38,952 nt of DNA from CAYUNA01 sp047629355. GTDB taxonomy: Bacteria; Bacteroidota; Bacteroidia; Chitinophagales; Saprospiraceae. The translations under genes and the position numbers were made by a program. Positions 7,847 through 16,641 of this stretch are shown piece after piece. Below the pieces are notes generated by a model that was not told where the DNA came from, did no database searches, and saw nothing but the letters and a program-made list of their open reading frames with translations. The stretch lies in the NCBI GenBank assembly GCA_047629355.1, contig JBLHWU010000023.1, positions 1 to 38,952 on the forward strand. Direction: 5' to 3'. Every line of letters starts with the position of its first letter. Positions within the stretch are counted from its first letter, which is position 1.

Positions 7847-9274
7847 ATGAATTTTTCAGCTAAAATTTTCACATTTTTTCTTTTGTTTTCATTGGCATTT
7901 GTTTCAATAAAAGCAAACTTACCGACCGATTATCCAGCGTATAATAAATTAGAAGTAAAGCCTCGTGTACAAAGTATGCATACGATTGTTCAGCCCAAAT
8001 ACACAACGGTGGTTGAAGCTTATATTAAAGGGTATACGATGCGGAATCGCGAGAAATCCGAGCGAATTCTGGGGCGTGCGGTAAAGTACTTTCCAATGTT
8101 TGAAAAATACTTGAAGGAAGCTGGTTTACCAGATGATTTGAAGTATTTATCAGTGGTAGAATCGGCTTTAGTACCTAAGGCAGTATCGAGAGTTGGAGCA
8201 GGTGGATTGTGGCAATTTATGCCAGCAACTGGGGAGTCTTATGGCTTGAAAATTAATCGTTATGTGGACGACCGTAGTTGCCCGCACAAGAGTACGCAGG
8301 CGGCGATGAAGCACCTGACAAGTCTTTATAAACGGTTTCAAAATTGGGAATTAGCTTTGGCAGCTTATAATAGTGGTGGCGGACGTGTGAATCGAGCAGT
8401 CAAGATGGCGCGAAGCAAGAATTTTTGGAAAGTACAAAAATATTTACCTCGCGAAACCCGCAATTATGTTCCTGCATTTATCGCAGCGACTTACCTTTAT
8501 AAATATTACAATACGCATGAATTATCGCCGATTTATCCTGATTTGGATTTGCAATTGACGGAATCCATGCGCGTTTACGATTACCTTTCTTTTCAAAAAA
8601 TTGAGGAAGTAACTGGCTTATCCCGTTACATTGTGGAAGAACTGAATCCGAGTTATGACCGAGGATTTATTCCAAGTAATTATGAGGGAAATTATTTGAC
8701 TTTGCCTAAAAGAGTAATGCCTTCCATACGCGATTTTTTCCGTTTGAAAAAGCCGGATGCACCGCAAGCTGACCCAATGGAAGTTTCTCCAGTTTATGTG
8801 AAAGCTTCGGTAAGAAACGAGTCTAAATCGTTGTATTTTAAATCTCTTTATACGATAGCGAGAGGAGATGACTTAGAACTTTTAGCTAAAGTTTTCAGCT
8901 GTACACCCAATCATTTGATGTTTTGGAATCGGTTGACGACGAGCGCATTGACGCTAGGTCAAGAGTTGACCGTTTATTATCCGACAGAGATTGTACGGTA
9001 TCGTCCGCGGCCCGTTTATGTTCCCGTAGCGGCCTTGCCTTTGTTGCCGATAAAGAAAATTGATAGCTCGGTTGTCATCAATAATCAAGAAATTACGATT
9101 GAGGCACCGAAACAACAATTTACTGATTACCGTCTAAAACGATACGAAAGTTTATTGGAAGTGGCAGAAAAATATAAAAATGTGACGGTGAAAAATATTA
9201 TGGAATGGAATGGTTTTTCCAGAAAAGATATGCCGTCTCCAGGAGATAATCTTTTAATAAGGAATGCGAATTAA
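7847..9274 (+). CDS. MltD-like lytic transglycosylase with LysM domains, 475 aa
   Basis: The enzyme cleaves the MurNAc-GlcNAc bond of peptidoglycan in the periplasm with 1,6-anhydro ring formation. A Sec signal peptide (residues 1-23, hydrophobic IFTFFLLFSLAFVS) is followed by a family 1 SLT domain: the catalytic Glu105 in LSVVESAL, GLWQFMPATG (120-129), DDRSCP and AYNSGGGRVNRA (173-184), with RNYVPAF closing the domain. Two LysM-type glycan-binding repeats lie in the C-terminal part (YTIARGDDLELLAKVF and YRLKRYESLLEVAEKY). This order is that of MltD in Bacteroidota, which usually also lack the proteobacterial lipobox. Gene order gives no partner: its left neighbour is the divergent synthetase pseudogene and its right neighbour is convergent. 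Confidence 0.9.
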   Translation: MNFSAKIFTFFLLFSLAFVSIKANLPTDYPAYNKLEVKPRVQSMHTIVQPKYTTVVEAYIKGYTMRNREKSERILGRAVKYFPMFEKYLKEAGLPDDLKYLSVVESALVPKAVSRVGAGGLWQFMPATGESYGLKINRYVDDRSCPHKSTQAAMKHLTSLYKRFQNWELALAAYNSGGGRVNRAVKMARSKNFWKVQKYLPRETRNYVPAFIAATYLYKYYNTHELSPIYPDLDLQLTESMRVYDYLSFQKIEEVTGLSRYIVEELNPSYDRGFIPSNYEGNYLTLPKRVMPSIRDFFRLKKPDAPQADPMEVSPVYVKASVRNESKSLYFKSLYTIARGDDLELLAKVFSCTPNHLMFWNRLTTSALTLGQELTVYYPTEIVRYRPRPVYVPVAALPLLPIKKIDSSVVINNQEITIEAPKQQFTDYRLKRYESLLEVAEKYKNVTVKNIMEWNGFSRKDMPSPGDNLLIRNAN

Positions 9275-9319
9275 ATTTTTTTTAGGTTCATTTATAAATT
9301 TAATAGAGAAGCTTTGGTA

Positions 9320-9440
9320 AAGGGAGTTTGAGGGGTGAAAAAGATTTGTAAAAACCTTTTTCATCCCTCAAGGACCACCTTCGCGCCGCCGCACTCTTAG
9401 TGAAGGTGCGGAAAATTTACAAATTTTGCCCCTTCACTAA
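9320..9440 (-). repeat. Palindromic repeat, hairpin C and a second hairpin (copy 2)
   Basis: This is a reverse-oriented copy. Hairpin C spans 9328-9371 (TTGAGGGGTGAAAAAG and its near complement), 54 bp after the transglycosylase stop. A degenerate GC-rich block (CTTCGCGCCGCCGC) follows, and then a second hairpin at 9397-9440 with arms TTAGTGAAGGTGCGG and its near complement around a short centre. The gap lies between two convergent genes, so both hairpins can act as terminators. Confidence 0.7.
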
Positions 9441-9477
9441 ATTCATTCATGAGCTATTTTTCATCGTGGTGAAATTC

Positions 9478-10512
9478 TTAATTTTTCATTGAAACATCAT
9501 CCAATCGGCTTGCCATTCGTTGGATGGCATCGATGATTTTATCCAAGGCAGGCGGGTAATCAACATACTGCATACCGTAGTTATCCTTGGCCCATATGCT
9601 GACGGTAATGTGCTTCTTTTTATCACCATACACAACGGACAAACGCAATGGCATCGGCTTCGGCTGCATTGTTTTTCGCTTTTGGCAAGTATGGGAGTGG
9701 CACTCGTAGCTCCGCTCAAACTCAAAGAATTGCTGCTTCAAAATATATTCCGCAAATTGCTCTAACTCCTCGCGGTCAATGTTCTTTTTAGTTGTGATAT
9801 GGCCATTGTATTTAGAATGAAATTCTTTAATCAGTCGTCCGTCTGATTTAATGTGAATCATGTCTTTTAGTACTGGATCAATACCGCCATAATAGCCACC
9901 GCCCACCAATTCAATATTGATATAAATCTGTTCTTTTTCGAGGTCGTATTTGGATTTTTTATTAGACTTGTTTTTTCTATTTTTAAAAAAAGACAACCAG
10001 CCGTTTTTCTTAATTCTTTTCTCCTTTTTTGGAATAATTTCTTCTACCAAAACGTCGGGTAATTCATTCTCTGGTTTCACAAAAGGTGTTTCTGAAGCGG
10101 CTACTTTTATAAAATGGTATTGATAATTTCCGGTGCTATTTTTTTGTTGAAAATCAAGGACTAAGGTGCGCTTGTTTAAATTGCCAATTTCAAATTCTTC
10201 CACATTTCTAAACGGATAAGTCAAGGTGCGGTCATTCAGGGTCCACCAACCTTTGGAAAAATCGCCATTTAAAAACTCTTGATAACTATAATTGTATCGG
10301 AAATATAGGAAATGTCGGTATTCCTCGTCTGCTTTGTGTAAAACGGTATTGGATTCGACGTGGAGGGTATAAGCATATTTCCAGCGCGTTTCAATTAACA
10401 AACGTTCGTCAATTGCTCCGAAGTTGTTGTTGGCCTCTTGCCCAATTGCTGTTTGTAAAATAAAAACCAGGCAACATAAAATGCTTGTTAATTGTATTGT
10501 TTTTCTCATCAT
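9478..10512 (-). CDS. Exported protein of unknown function, 344 aa
   Basis: A signal peptide is evident (residues 1-24, TSILCCLVFILQTAIGQ). The first half (about 40-120) has the alternating aromatic strands of a small beta-sheet domain (RWKYAYTLHV, LYFRYNYSYQEF, GWWTLND, RTLVLDF), loosely like lipocalin-type domains. A very basic linker follows at about 160-185 (KKEKRIKKN, KNRKNKSNKKSK). The C-terminal part (about 195-335) contains two Cys in YECHSHTCQKR. I do not recognise the family. Two ATGs open the frame in tandem (ATGATG). The gene follows the FadL-like porin on the same strand but is separated from it by a long hairpin, so co-transcription is uncertain. Confidence 0.7.
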   Translation of the reverse strand: MMRKTIQLTSILCCLVFILQTAIGQEANNNFGAIDERLLIETRWKYAYTLHVESNTVLHKADEEYRHFLYFRYNYSYQEFLNGDFSKGWWTLNDRTLTYPFRNVEEFEIGNLNKRTLVLDFQQKNSTGNYQYHFIKVAASETPFVKPENELPDVLVEEIIPKKEKRIKKNGWLSFFKNRKNKSNKKSKYDLEKEQIYINIELVGGGYYGGIDPVLKDMIHIKSDGRLIKEFHSKYNGHITTKKNIDREELEQFAEYILKQQFFEFERSYECHSHTCQKRKTMQPKPMPLRLSVVYGDKKKHITVSIWAKDNYGMQYVDYPPALDKIIDAIQRMASRLDDVSMKN

Positions 10513-10526
10513 GGCAATGTTTAATC

Positions 10527-10600
10527 AAGGAGACAGCAGGTGTCAGGAGTCAGATTTTACTATGATTAAATCTGACTCCTGACACCTGATTCCTGTCTCC
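10527..10600. repeat. Long imperfect hairpin, GTCAGGAGTCAGA type
   Basis: The arms AGGAGACAG-CAGGTGTCAGGAGTCAG and their complement pair over about 30 bp with one 4-nt bulge around a 7-nt centre. It fills the gap between two same-strand genes. It shares the word GTCAGRAGTCAGA with the hairpin at 25857-25947, so both may belong to one dispersed family. Confidence 0.7.
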
Positions 10601-10607
10601 TCTTTTC

Positions 10608-12113
10608 CTAAAATCGAACGCCCATCGTCACCACAAATTTATTTCGAATATTATCAATGTTGACCTCTTGTTCTGAAATTTCAACTGGGCCCATGCCAAA
10701 ATCCACCTCTTTGTCATCAATCACGTAGGGAATATACACCTCATTATTCAGGACACGTCGGTAGCCAACATCCAAAAATATGGTCTCCCAACGGATACCT
10801 GCACCAAGACTCAACGAAGAGTCCAATCCACTATCATCTGCGTAAGGTGTGCCACTTAAATTAAGACCACCCCGAAAACGGAACTTTTCTACCCGTACTT
10901 CTCCACCAAAGCGGAAGTTGATATTGTTTTCCAGTTCGTTCTCAATTTTGTCGTTCACTGCATTTAAAATATCTTCATCTGCTGGGAATTCGACGTCATT
11001 GTCTACTTTATATTTATTGCCAGCATAGTTGACATATTCGACTTCTCCTGTCAGGAAACCAATTTTTCCAATCACAATTCCTGCACTACCAATGAATCGC
11101 CATGGTGTTTTGAGTTTGTATTTAAGCTCTGCTAACTCTGCGGGAGAACTGGCAGGGGCAAGAGATTCAACCGGCGCACTTGGGTCAAAATCGTAAGCAA
11201 CCGTCGTATTTAGATTGTCGGTAAGCCGAAAAGTTGTTGGGGTATGAATCGCCAAGCCCAAACGAATCGCTTGATTTACGCGGACAATTGCCCCAATTTT
11301 TAAATTAATACCGCTTCCTGAAATATCAATATTTTCATTGTATCGCAAAGAACTAAAGCTATCTGGCAATTCATCATTTGGGTCAGATTCGCGATAAACG
11401 CGGCTTTCTTCATAATTTAAAAACGGAATGCCCAAAGTTGCACCCAACATCACTCGTTCCTTAATATTCCCTGCAAAGGTGAAAACCAATTCATTAATTG
11501 ACCCTTTGCGAGTAATATCTTGTGATTTTAAGATTTGGTCAGTCGGGAAAATATCTGCAGTGTACAGACCAGTAACGCCAGCGTCACGGATAGCGTCGGC
11601 ATCATAAGCAGGGCCAGATTCAAATGCGTCCAAACCACGGGTCTCTGCAATTTCAATCCAACGGTCAACAATAGAACCGCGCGTTGTACCTTCGTAACTT
11701 ATTTTTTGATGAAAATTGGCGAGCCGATTGAAGCCCATTCCAAAATTGGACGTTTTCCAAACCGTACTCGTCGGACGTTTGGCGAAAACAATACCTAAAT
11801 TATTGAAATTAAAATTGGTCTTCGTCGCCGATTGTTCGCCCGTATCGCTGCCATCCAAAGCCGATTTGGAATCAATCAACACCAAGGTTGGGGAAAAGGT
11901 AAATTCTCGACTTCGATACATTGCCATCCCTGCTGGGTTGGTACTTAGGACTGAGAAATCTGCACCCAATGCGCCTAATGCACCGCCGACACCGATATTT
12001 CGAGCCGTACCGCCTACATCAAAAACGGAGAATAATGCCGCATTTCCAACGGTTTGCGCATTGATTTGATTGATAAAAAAAAGAGTCGTTATTAATAAGA
12101 ATATTCTTTTCAT
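10608..12113 (-). CDS. OmpP1/FadL-like outer membrane protein, 501 aa
   Basis: This is an outer membrane beta-barrel. A signal peptide (1-19, FLLITTLFFINQINAQ) is followed by the family N-terminal block, in which NIGVGGALGALGADFS and STNPAGMAMYRS correspond to the FadL/OmpP1 hatch motif with its conserved NPAG. The rest is alternating amphipathic strands, with EVEYVNYAGNKYKV, NINFRFGGEV and FLDVGYRRVL typical. The final strand NKFVVTMGVRF ends in Phe, the usual barrel-insertion signal. FadL-type proteins take up long-chain fatty acids or other hydrophobic compounds; the substrate here cannot be told. The upstream gap holds a small hairpin (12137-12158, AACACTTTT and its complement) and a palindromic repeat. 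Confidence 0.8.
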   Translation of the reverse strand: MKRIFLLITTLFFINQINAQTVGNAALFSVFDVGGTARNIGVGGALGALGADFSVLSTNPAGMAMYRSREFTFSPTLVLIDSKSALDGSDTGEQSATKTNFNFNNLGIVFAKRPTSTVWKTSNFGMGFNRLANFHQKISYEGTTRGSIVDRWIEIAETRGLDAFESGPAYDADAIRDAGVTGLYTADIFPTDQILKSQDITRKGSINELVFTFAGNIKERVMLGATLGIPFLNYEESRVYRESDPNDELPDSFSSLRYNENIDISGSGINLKIGAIVRVNQAIRLGLAIHTPTTFRLTDNLNTTVAYDFDPSAPVESLAPASSPAELAELKYKLKTPWRFIGSAGIVIGKIGFLTGEVEYVNYAGNKYKVDNDVEFPADEDILNAVNDKIENELENNINFRFGGEVRVEKFRFRGGLNLSGTPYADDSGLDSSLSLGAGIRWETIFLDVGYRRVLNNEVYIPYVIDDKEVDFGMGPVEISEQEVNIDNIRNKFVVTMGVRF

Positions 12114-12170
12114 AAGTTTTTTTAAAATGATTGACTAACACTTTTTGACAAAAGTGTTATAAAAAGTTAA

Positions 12171-12300
12171 GAAGCGAGGAAATCGTAAAATTTTCGAGCT
12201 TCAAAAAACACAATGCGCGCTGCCTGCGGCAGCGCGGGTTTGGTCTTGAGGGATAAAAACGGTTTTACAAAAATCGTTTTTATCCCTCAAACTTCCTTTA
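12171..12300 (+). repeat. Palindromic repeat with hairpins A, B and C (copy 3, near-complete)
   Basis: This is a forward copy with all three parts. A is AAGCGAGGAAATCG-taa-AATTTTCGAGCTT. B is CGCGCTGCC-tgc-GGCAGCGCG, a 9-bp perfect stem. C at 12246-12290 is a 21-bp stem on TTGAGGGATAAAAACG with loop ACA and one G-T pair. ACTTCCTTTAT closes it. It sits between two minus-strand genes with C toward the 3' end of the downstream one. Confidence 0.8.
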
Positions 12301-12336
12301 TAGAACGCAAAAATAAACCATTTCACTCACATCCAT

Positions 12337-12373
12337 AAAAAAAGTGGATGGACTTTTTAAAATCCATCCACTT
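12337..12373 (-). terminator. Intrinsic terminator of the Ser/Arg-rich protein gene
   Basis: On the minus strand an 11-bp perfect stem (AAGTGGATGGA with its complement, loop of 10) is followed by seven T residues. It lies about 55 bp after the stop codon of the gene at 12429. Confidence 0.8.
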
Positions 12374-12428
12374 ATCTGCTAAATTAGGCAGTATTTTCTA
12401 AAATTTGGAAAACCCAAATTATCTGCGT

Positions 12429-13739
12429 TTAGTTACCTCGCTTGCTACGAGAAGAGCCTGAACTACTTTTTCCGCTGCTGCGAGAAGAACTGCTTCGGCT
12501 TGAACTACGAGTAGAAGGTGCACTTGACCGGCTACTGTTGCTTCGGCTACGGGTAGAAGGTGCACTTGACCGGCTACTGTTGCTTCGACTACGGGTAGAA
12601 GGTGCGCTTGATCGGCTACTGTTGCTTCGACTACGGGTAGAAGGTGCGCTTGATCGGCTGCTACCACTTCGGTTATAAGTATTACCGCTTCGAGAAGAAC
12701 CATTACTGGTTCCGCGAGTAGAAGATCCTGTTGAACGTCGGCTTGTACCTCGAGTTGAAGTCGTTCCCTTTTGAGTCGAAGTTCTTGTTGTACCACGAGT
12801 TGTTGTTCGTGGTGAAGTAGAACTACTACGTGGCTTTTGGTAAGCATCACCTAACTTTATAGAACCTCTTTCTGCACGTGGACGAGTCGTTGTACGACCA
12901 GTTTCTGCTCTTGTGCTTTGTCTTGGTGCAGTATCTGTTGCTACAGTTGAACCGTTAGTATTGGTGACTGACCGTTTTGGTGCAATTGTACCACGACCAC
13001 TTCGACCGCTGTCTCCACGATTTCCACCTGCGCCAGTGCCACGAGCACCGTTGTAGTTATTGTTATTATTGCCGTTGTTGAAGGTATTGTTTACGGTGTA
13101 GCTATTTCCACTACCCCAACTTGGAGGACAATCATAGAAAGAATTACCGAATCCACCGCCACCGAATCCGCCGCCGCCAAAATTATTCCCACCGAATCCA
13201 CCACCAGCGAAATTATTATTAAAACCACCGCCGTAAGGGTTGTAGAAATTATTTCTACGATTCCATGAATTATTATTATTCCAAGGATTATTCCAAGGAT
13301 TAAAGAATGCAGAGCGACGTGCTGCGCGACGGTAGCTGTTGTATGACCAAGGGTTGCTATCATAAATTAAAACAGTAACACCAGGGTTATAAAAAGAATT
13401 TATTCGGTAGTTTGGGTTATAATAACCAGCATCTACATAAATCGGGTCGTAATAATCGAACCCATAATAAGGGCGATTAAATCGACGAATGCGCGACGTA
13501 TAAGAATACGACGGAATATCATCTTCGTAAAATTCATCATCATATGAGTAGTCATCATCTGTAGTTTCAGATGCGCTATTGTCAACATATTCATCAGTTG
13601 TATTGGACGAGCTATTATCATAATAGGTGTCGTCGGTGCTTGGGTTGTAATAAATGTCATCGTATTGTGCGAACGAAACGCCCGTCAAACCGAAGGTAAA
13701 TATTGCAACCAGAAACGCAGAAATTTTATTGGTTTTCAT
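12429..13739 (-). CDS. Secreted low-complexity Gly/Asn- and Ser/Arg-rich protein, 436 aa
   Basis: After a signal peptide (residues 1-25, ISAFLVAIFTFGLTGVSFAQ) the protein falls into four zones: an acidic Tyr/Asp/Ser stretch (26-80), an aromatic zone rich in Tyr, Asn and Pro (85-165, for example RRFNRPYYGFDYYDP), a Gly/Asn-rich zone (165-245, GGGFGGNNFGGGGF), and a Thr/Ser/Arg tail (250-436). The tail contains four 14-residue repeats of RSNSSRSSAPSTRS type and ends SGSSRSKRGN. The tail is very basic and probably disordered; binding to anionic surface polymer or nucleic acid is conceivable but not shown. Similar proteins occur in Saprospiria as far as I recall, without known function. The long open frames on other strands here are artefacts of the repeats. 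Confidence 0.75.
   Translation of the reverse strand: MKTNKISAFLVAIFTFGLTGVSFAQYDDIYYNPSTDDTYYDNSSSNTTDEYVDNSASETTDDDYSYDDEFYEDDIPSYSYTSRIRRFNRPYYGFDYYDPIYVDAGYYNPNYRINSFYNPGVTVLIYDSNPWSYNSYRRAARRSAFFNPWNNPWNNNNSWNRRNNFYNPYGGGFNNNFAGGGFGGNNFGGGGFGGGGFGNSFYDCPPSWGSGNSYTVNNTFNNGNNNNNYNGARGTGAGGNRGDSGRSGRGTIAPKRSVTNTNGSTVATDTAPRQSTRAETGRTTTRPRAERGSIKLGDAYQKPRSSSTSPRTTTRGTTRTSTQKGTTSTRGTSRRSTGSSTRGTSNGSSRSGNTYNRSGSSRSSAPSTRSRSNSSRSSAPSTRSRSNSSRSSAPSTRSRSNSSRSSAPSTRSSSRSSSSRSSGKSSSGSSRSKRGN
12487..12654 (-). repeat. Four 42-bp tandem repeats inside the gene
   Basis: Units start at 12487, 12529, 12571 and 12613. The last three are nearly identical (CGGCTACTGTTGCTTCG plus ACGGGTAGAAGGTGC) and the first is diverged. 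Each codes for 14 residues, so copy number can change without a frameshift. Confidence 0.85.
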
Positions 13740-14098
13740 AAATTTATTTTTTTAATGTAATTACTTTGACTCTCTTACCAAAGTGACAGCACGAATTTAT
13801 TACTTTTGTGCCACATTTTATGTTAATGCGGCATTAAAATCAATATTAGCCGTGTTAAAGTCTACTACTTAGACGCAGAAAAGACAAAAAAGGCATTTAA
13901 TGAAATGTTAAATCTTTCACATTACAAGATGTTTACGTCATTTTTTATGTCCTTTTCTGTTAAAATTCATTTTTTAAGGACTTTTTTCTGTAAAAAATGC
14001 ATTTTAACAGTTTTGAAATAAGAAAAAGAACTTTGAGTATTTTTCATAAAAATTTCATTTTTTGAAAATAATAATACTCAAAAATAGATACCGAGAAT
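13740..14098. other. AT-rich gap with a hairpin at 13957-14010
   Basis: No gene is visible. A 20-bp stem with one mismatch (CTGTTAAAATTCATTTTTTA against its complement) spans 13957-14010. TACTTTTG at 13801-13808 on the plus strand matches the -7 box but lies about 440 bp before proS. Confidence 0.5.
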
Positions 14099-14223
14099 TG
14101 ACCCCTAACCCCTAAAAAGGGAGCAAACTCAGATTAAATAATTAGGAACAGTTCTTTAATCGAATGGTTTTAAACAGTTTTTAATCAAAGAATGGATATA
14201 CTCCCTTATTAGGGATTGGGAGT
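14099..14223. repeat. Inverted repeat ACCCCTAACCCCTAAAAAGG, MITE-like
   Basis: The left arm ACCCCTAACCCCTAAAAAGG and the right arm CTCCCTTATTAGGGATTGG are imperfect complements at the two ends of a 125-bp AT-rich piece directly before proS. The right arm ends about 15 bp before the ATG, so the element supplies most of the proS leader. CCCCTAACCCCTAAA-type palindromes are, to my knowledge, common in Bacteroidota intergenic DNA. Confidence 0.55.
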
Positions 14224-14238
14224 AAAAATTGCTAAAAT

Positions 14239-15723
14239 ATGGCAAACGAAGAAGTAAAAGACAAAGTAATTACGCCACGCGATGAAGATTATTCGCAGTG
14301 GTACAACGACATTGTAAAACGGGCGGGCTTAGCAGAAAATTCTGCGGTGCGTGGCTGTATGGTCATTAAGCCGACGGGTTTTGCGATTTGGGAAATGATG
14401 AAAGCCCAACTCGATAAAATGTTCAAAGAAACTGGACACGTCAATGCGTATTTTCCGATTTTTATTCCAAAAAGTTTTTTGAGTAAAGAGGCGAGCCACG
14501 TTGAGGGTTTTGCGAAGGAATGTGCGGTTGTTACTCATTATCGTTTGATGAATGATCCAAATGGTGACGGTGTGATTGTTGATCCGTCTGCGAAACTGGA
14601 GGAGGAATTGATCGTACGTCCAACTTCTGAAACCATTATTTGGAATACCTATAGAGATTGGATTCAGTCTTATCGGGATTTGCCTTTATTGATTAATCAA
14701 TGGGCAAATGTGGTGCGTTGGGAAATGCGGACACGGATGTTTCTACGGACGGCTGAATTTCTTTGGCAAGAAGGACATACCGCTCACGCGACCAAAGCAG
14801 AAGCGATTACAGAAGCAAAACTGATGCAAGATGTCTATGCACAATTTGCGGAAGAATACATGGCGATGCCGGTTATTAAAGGCTCAAAATCTCCAAGCGA
14901 ACGTTTTGCAGGTGCGGATGATACCTTGACAATTGAGGCATTGATGCAAGATGGAAAGGCTTTGCAAGCGGGAACTTCTCACTTCTTGGGTCAAAATTTT
15001 GCGAAAGCTTTCGATGTCAAATATTTGAATAACAACAACAAGAAAGAATACGTTTGGGCTACTTCTTGGGGTGTTTCTACGCGCTTGATTGGTGGTTTGA
15101 TTATGACGCATTCGGATGATAAAGGTTTGGTTTTACCTCCAAAACTTGCACCGTTGCAAGTTGTGATTGTGCCAGTGCCAAAGGCAAATGGTGTGATTAC
15201 GGAAGTGGCGGAAAAAATCATGGCGGAATTGAAAGCCAAAGGCATTTCTTATAAGTATGATACCGATAAGAAAAAACGCCCTGGTTTCAAATATGCGGAA
15301 TATGAATTGCAAGGCGTGCCCGTTCGGATGTCGATTGGCAAGCGGGATTTGGAAAAGAATGTAGTCGAAATTGCGCGTCGAGATACGGGCGAAGTAAATT
15401 CGGTCGATATTGAGGGTGTTGCGGAGTATATTGAAAATCTATTGACAGATATTCAAAACAATCTATTCCAAAAAGCATTGGATTACCGTACCGAACACAC
15501 GACGGAAGTGAATAATTTTGAAGACTTTAAAACCGTTTTGGAAGAAAAAGGTGGCTTTCTCTCTGCACATTGGGATGGCACGGAAGAGACGGAAGATAAA
15601 ATCAAAGAATTGACCAAAGCGACGATTCGGTGTATTCCGAATGACGCGGTGGAAGAGGAAGGTGTTTGTGTCTTTTCTGGAAAACCTTCGACGAAGCGGG
15701 TGTTGTTTGCAAAGGCGTATTAA
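14239..15723 (+). CDS. proS: Prolyl-tRNA synthetase, eukaryote/archaeon-like type, 494 aa
   Basis: This enzyme charges tRNA-Pro with proline using ATP in the cytoplasm. It is a class II synthetase. It has the N-terminal HVNAYFPIFIPKSFL, RPTSETIIWNTY (substrate strand), motif 2 RWEMRTRMFLRTAEFLWQEG, and motif 3 GVSTRLIGGLIMTH, followed by an anticodon-binding domain (about 300-390). The zinc-binding-like C-terminal domain ends in RVLFAKAY, and the terminal Tyr is a mark of the short ProS type that lacks the editing insertion. Length is normal. The start ATG follows an A-rich leader. A palindromic repeat begins 4 bp after the stop and probably ends the transcript. Confidence 0.95.
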   Translation: MANEEVKDKVITPRDEDYSQWYNDIVKRAGLAENSAVRGCMVIKPTGFAIWEMMKAQLDKMFKETGHVNAYFPIFIPKSFLSKEASHVEGFAKECAVVTHYRLMNDPNGDGVIVDPSAKLEEELIVRPTSETIIWNTYRDWIQSYRDLPLLINQWANVVRWEMRTRMFLRTAEFLWQEGHTAHATKAEAITEAKLMQDVYAQFAEEYMAMPVIKGSKSPSERFAGADDTLTIEALMQDGKALQAGTSHFLGQNFAKAFDVKYLNNNNKKEYVWATSWGVSTRLIGGLIMTHSDDKGLVLPPKLAPLQVVIVPVPKANGVITEVAEKIMAELKAKGISYKYDTDKKKRPGFKYAEYELQGVPVRMSIGKRDLEKNVVEIARRDTGEVNSVDIEGVAEYIENLLTDIQNNLFQKALDYRTEHTTEVNNFEDFKTVLEEKGGFLSAHWDGTEETEDKIKELTKATIRCIPNDAVEEEGVCVFSGKPSTKRVLFAKAY

Positions 15724-15726
15724 AAT

Positions 15727-15812
15727 AGGGAGTTTGAGGGATAAAATAGATTTGTAAAAATCTGTTGTATCCCTCAAATCCTAACCCGCATTGCCGCAGG
15801 CAATGCGGGTTA
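15727..15812 (-). repeat. Palindromic repeat, hairpins C and B (copy 4); proS terminator
   Basis: This is a reverse-oriented copy. Hairpin C (15733-15778) starts 10 bp after the proS stop. Hairpin B (15782-15812) is a 14-bp perfect stem, TAACCCGCATTGCC, with loop GCA. No A part remains. Confidence 0.8.
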
Positions 15813-15881
15813 AATTTATAAAAATGGCAGCGCTATTGTTCAATCGACATTAGGGTTGCCGTTTTACATTTAAGGAAAATT

Positions 15882-16412
15882 ATGCAAAATACGATTGAAA
15901 TTTCATTGAGTAAAGGCAAATTATTATTAATGTTATTGGGTTGCATTGGATTTGTAGTCGGTAGCATTTGGCTATTTAATTTCGCGGAAACGCAGGAGGA
16001 TTATGCGCCTACTTTATTAAAAGGGGTCGGTGGTGTTGGGTTCGTTTTTTTCGGTTTAGCTGGTTTATTTGTTTTAAAAAAGCTGACGGACAAAAAACCT
16101 GGATTAACGATTAATTATCAAGGAATTATTGAGAATACGAACGGAATTTCTGTTCAAATGGTCGAGTGGAAAGACATTACGGATATTGAAGCGATAACAA
16201 TTTCTGGTCAAAATTTGATTTTAGTAAAAGTTAAAAAGCCAGAGAAATACGTTGAAAAAGCAAGTAATAATGCGCAGAAACGGCTGCTGCGTTTGAATGT
16301 AACACAATACGGTACACCTATATTTATTACAACGAATTCTTTGGAAGTGGGTTTTGAAGAGTTATTGGAACTGTTGAATGGGGAATTTGAGAAACGGAGG
16401 AAGCGAAAATAA
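15882..16412 (+). CDS. STM3941-like membrane protein, 176 aa
   Basis: The protein has two membrane helices (about 13-32, LLLMLLGCIGFVVGSIWLF, and 44-64, LLKGVGGVGFVFFGLAGLFVL) with a short loop between, then a soluble domain of about 105 residues (LTINYQGIIENT, VEWKDITDIE, LILVKVKKPEKYV, FITTNSLEVGFEELLELL). This matches the layout of the STM3941 family, a group of unknown function whose cytoplasmic part resembles a PH-like fold. The tail is basic (FEKRRKRK). It follows proS by 158 bp with a strong hairpin repeat between, so it is probably transcribed separately. Confidence 0.7.
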   Translation: MQNTIEISLSKGKLLLMLLGCIGFVVGSIWLFNFAETQEDYAPTLLKGVGGVGFVFFGLAGLFVLKKLTDKKPGLTINYQGIIENTNGISVQMVEWKDITDIEAITISGQNLILVKVKKPEKYVEKASNNAQKRLLRLNVTQYGTPIFITTNSLEVGFEELLELLNGEFEKRRKRK

Positions 16413-16478
16413 TTAAGTAGCTGAAATTGCTATCTGCGCTATGTGTTAAAAAGAAAAATTGTACTTTAATTTAAACAA

Positions 16479-16638
16479 GAGGAGTTTGAGGATGAAAAAT
16501 GATTTTGCAAAAATCATTTTTCATCCTCAAACTCCTCACCCGCCTCGCCGCAGGCGAGGCGCACTATGTTTTTTGAAGCTGGAAAATCTTGCGATTTTCT
16601 CGCTTTTCAATTTTTTAGAAAACTTCTGTTGCACGGTA
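16479..16638 (-). repeat. Palindromic repeat with hairpins C, B and A (copy 5, complete)
   Basis: This is a reverse-oriented full copy. Hairpin C is a perfect 28-bp stem (16479-16506 with 16510-16537) and loop GCA. B is CGCCTCGCC-gca-GGCGAGGCG (16541-16561). A is GAAAATC-ttgc-GATTTTC. The copy then runs to TTGCACGGTA at 16629-16638, which in reverse reads TACCGTGCAA, the outer end shared with other copies. C lies 67 bp after the stop of the STM3941-like gene. Confidence 0.85.
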
Positions 16639-16641
16639 TTA

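Noticed and set aside
9320..9440. Small RNA gene in the convergent gap
   Set aside because: The structure is explained by the hairpin family and a double terminator; no promoter box was found.
12487..12654. CRISPR-like regular repeats
   Set aside because: Units are directly adjoining, without unique spacers, in frame within a coding sequence, and there are no cas genes.
12419..12850. Alternative open frames on both strands through the Ser/Arg-rich gene
   Set aside because: They arise because the 42-bp repeats lack stops in other frames; residue composition is that of shadow frames, and the real frame has a signal peptide.
13801..13808. TACTTTTG as the proS promoter
   Set aside because: It is about 440 bp from the start with a hairpin and a MITE-like repeat between; no -33 box at proper spacing.
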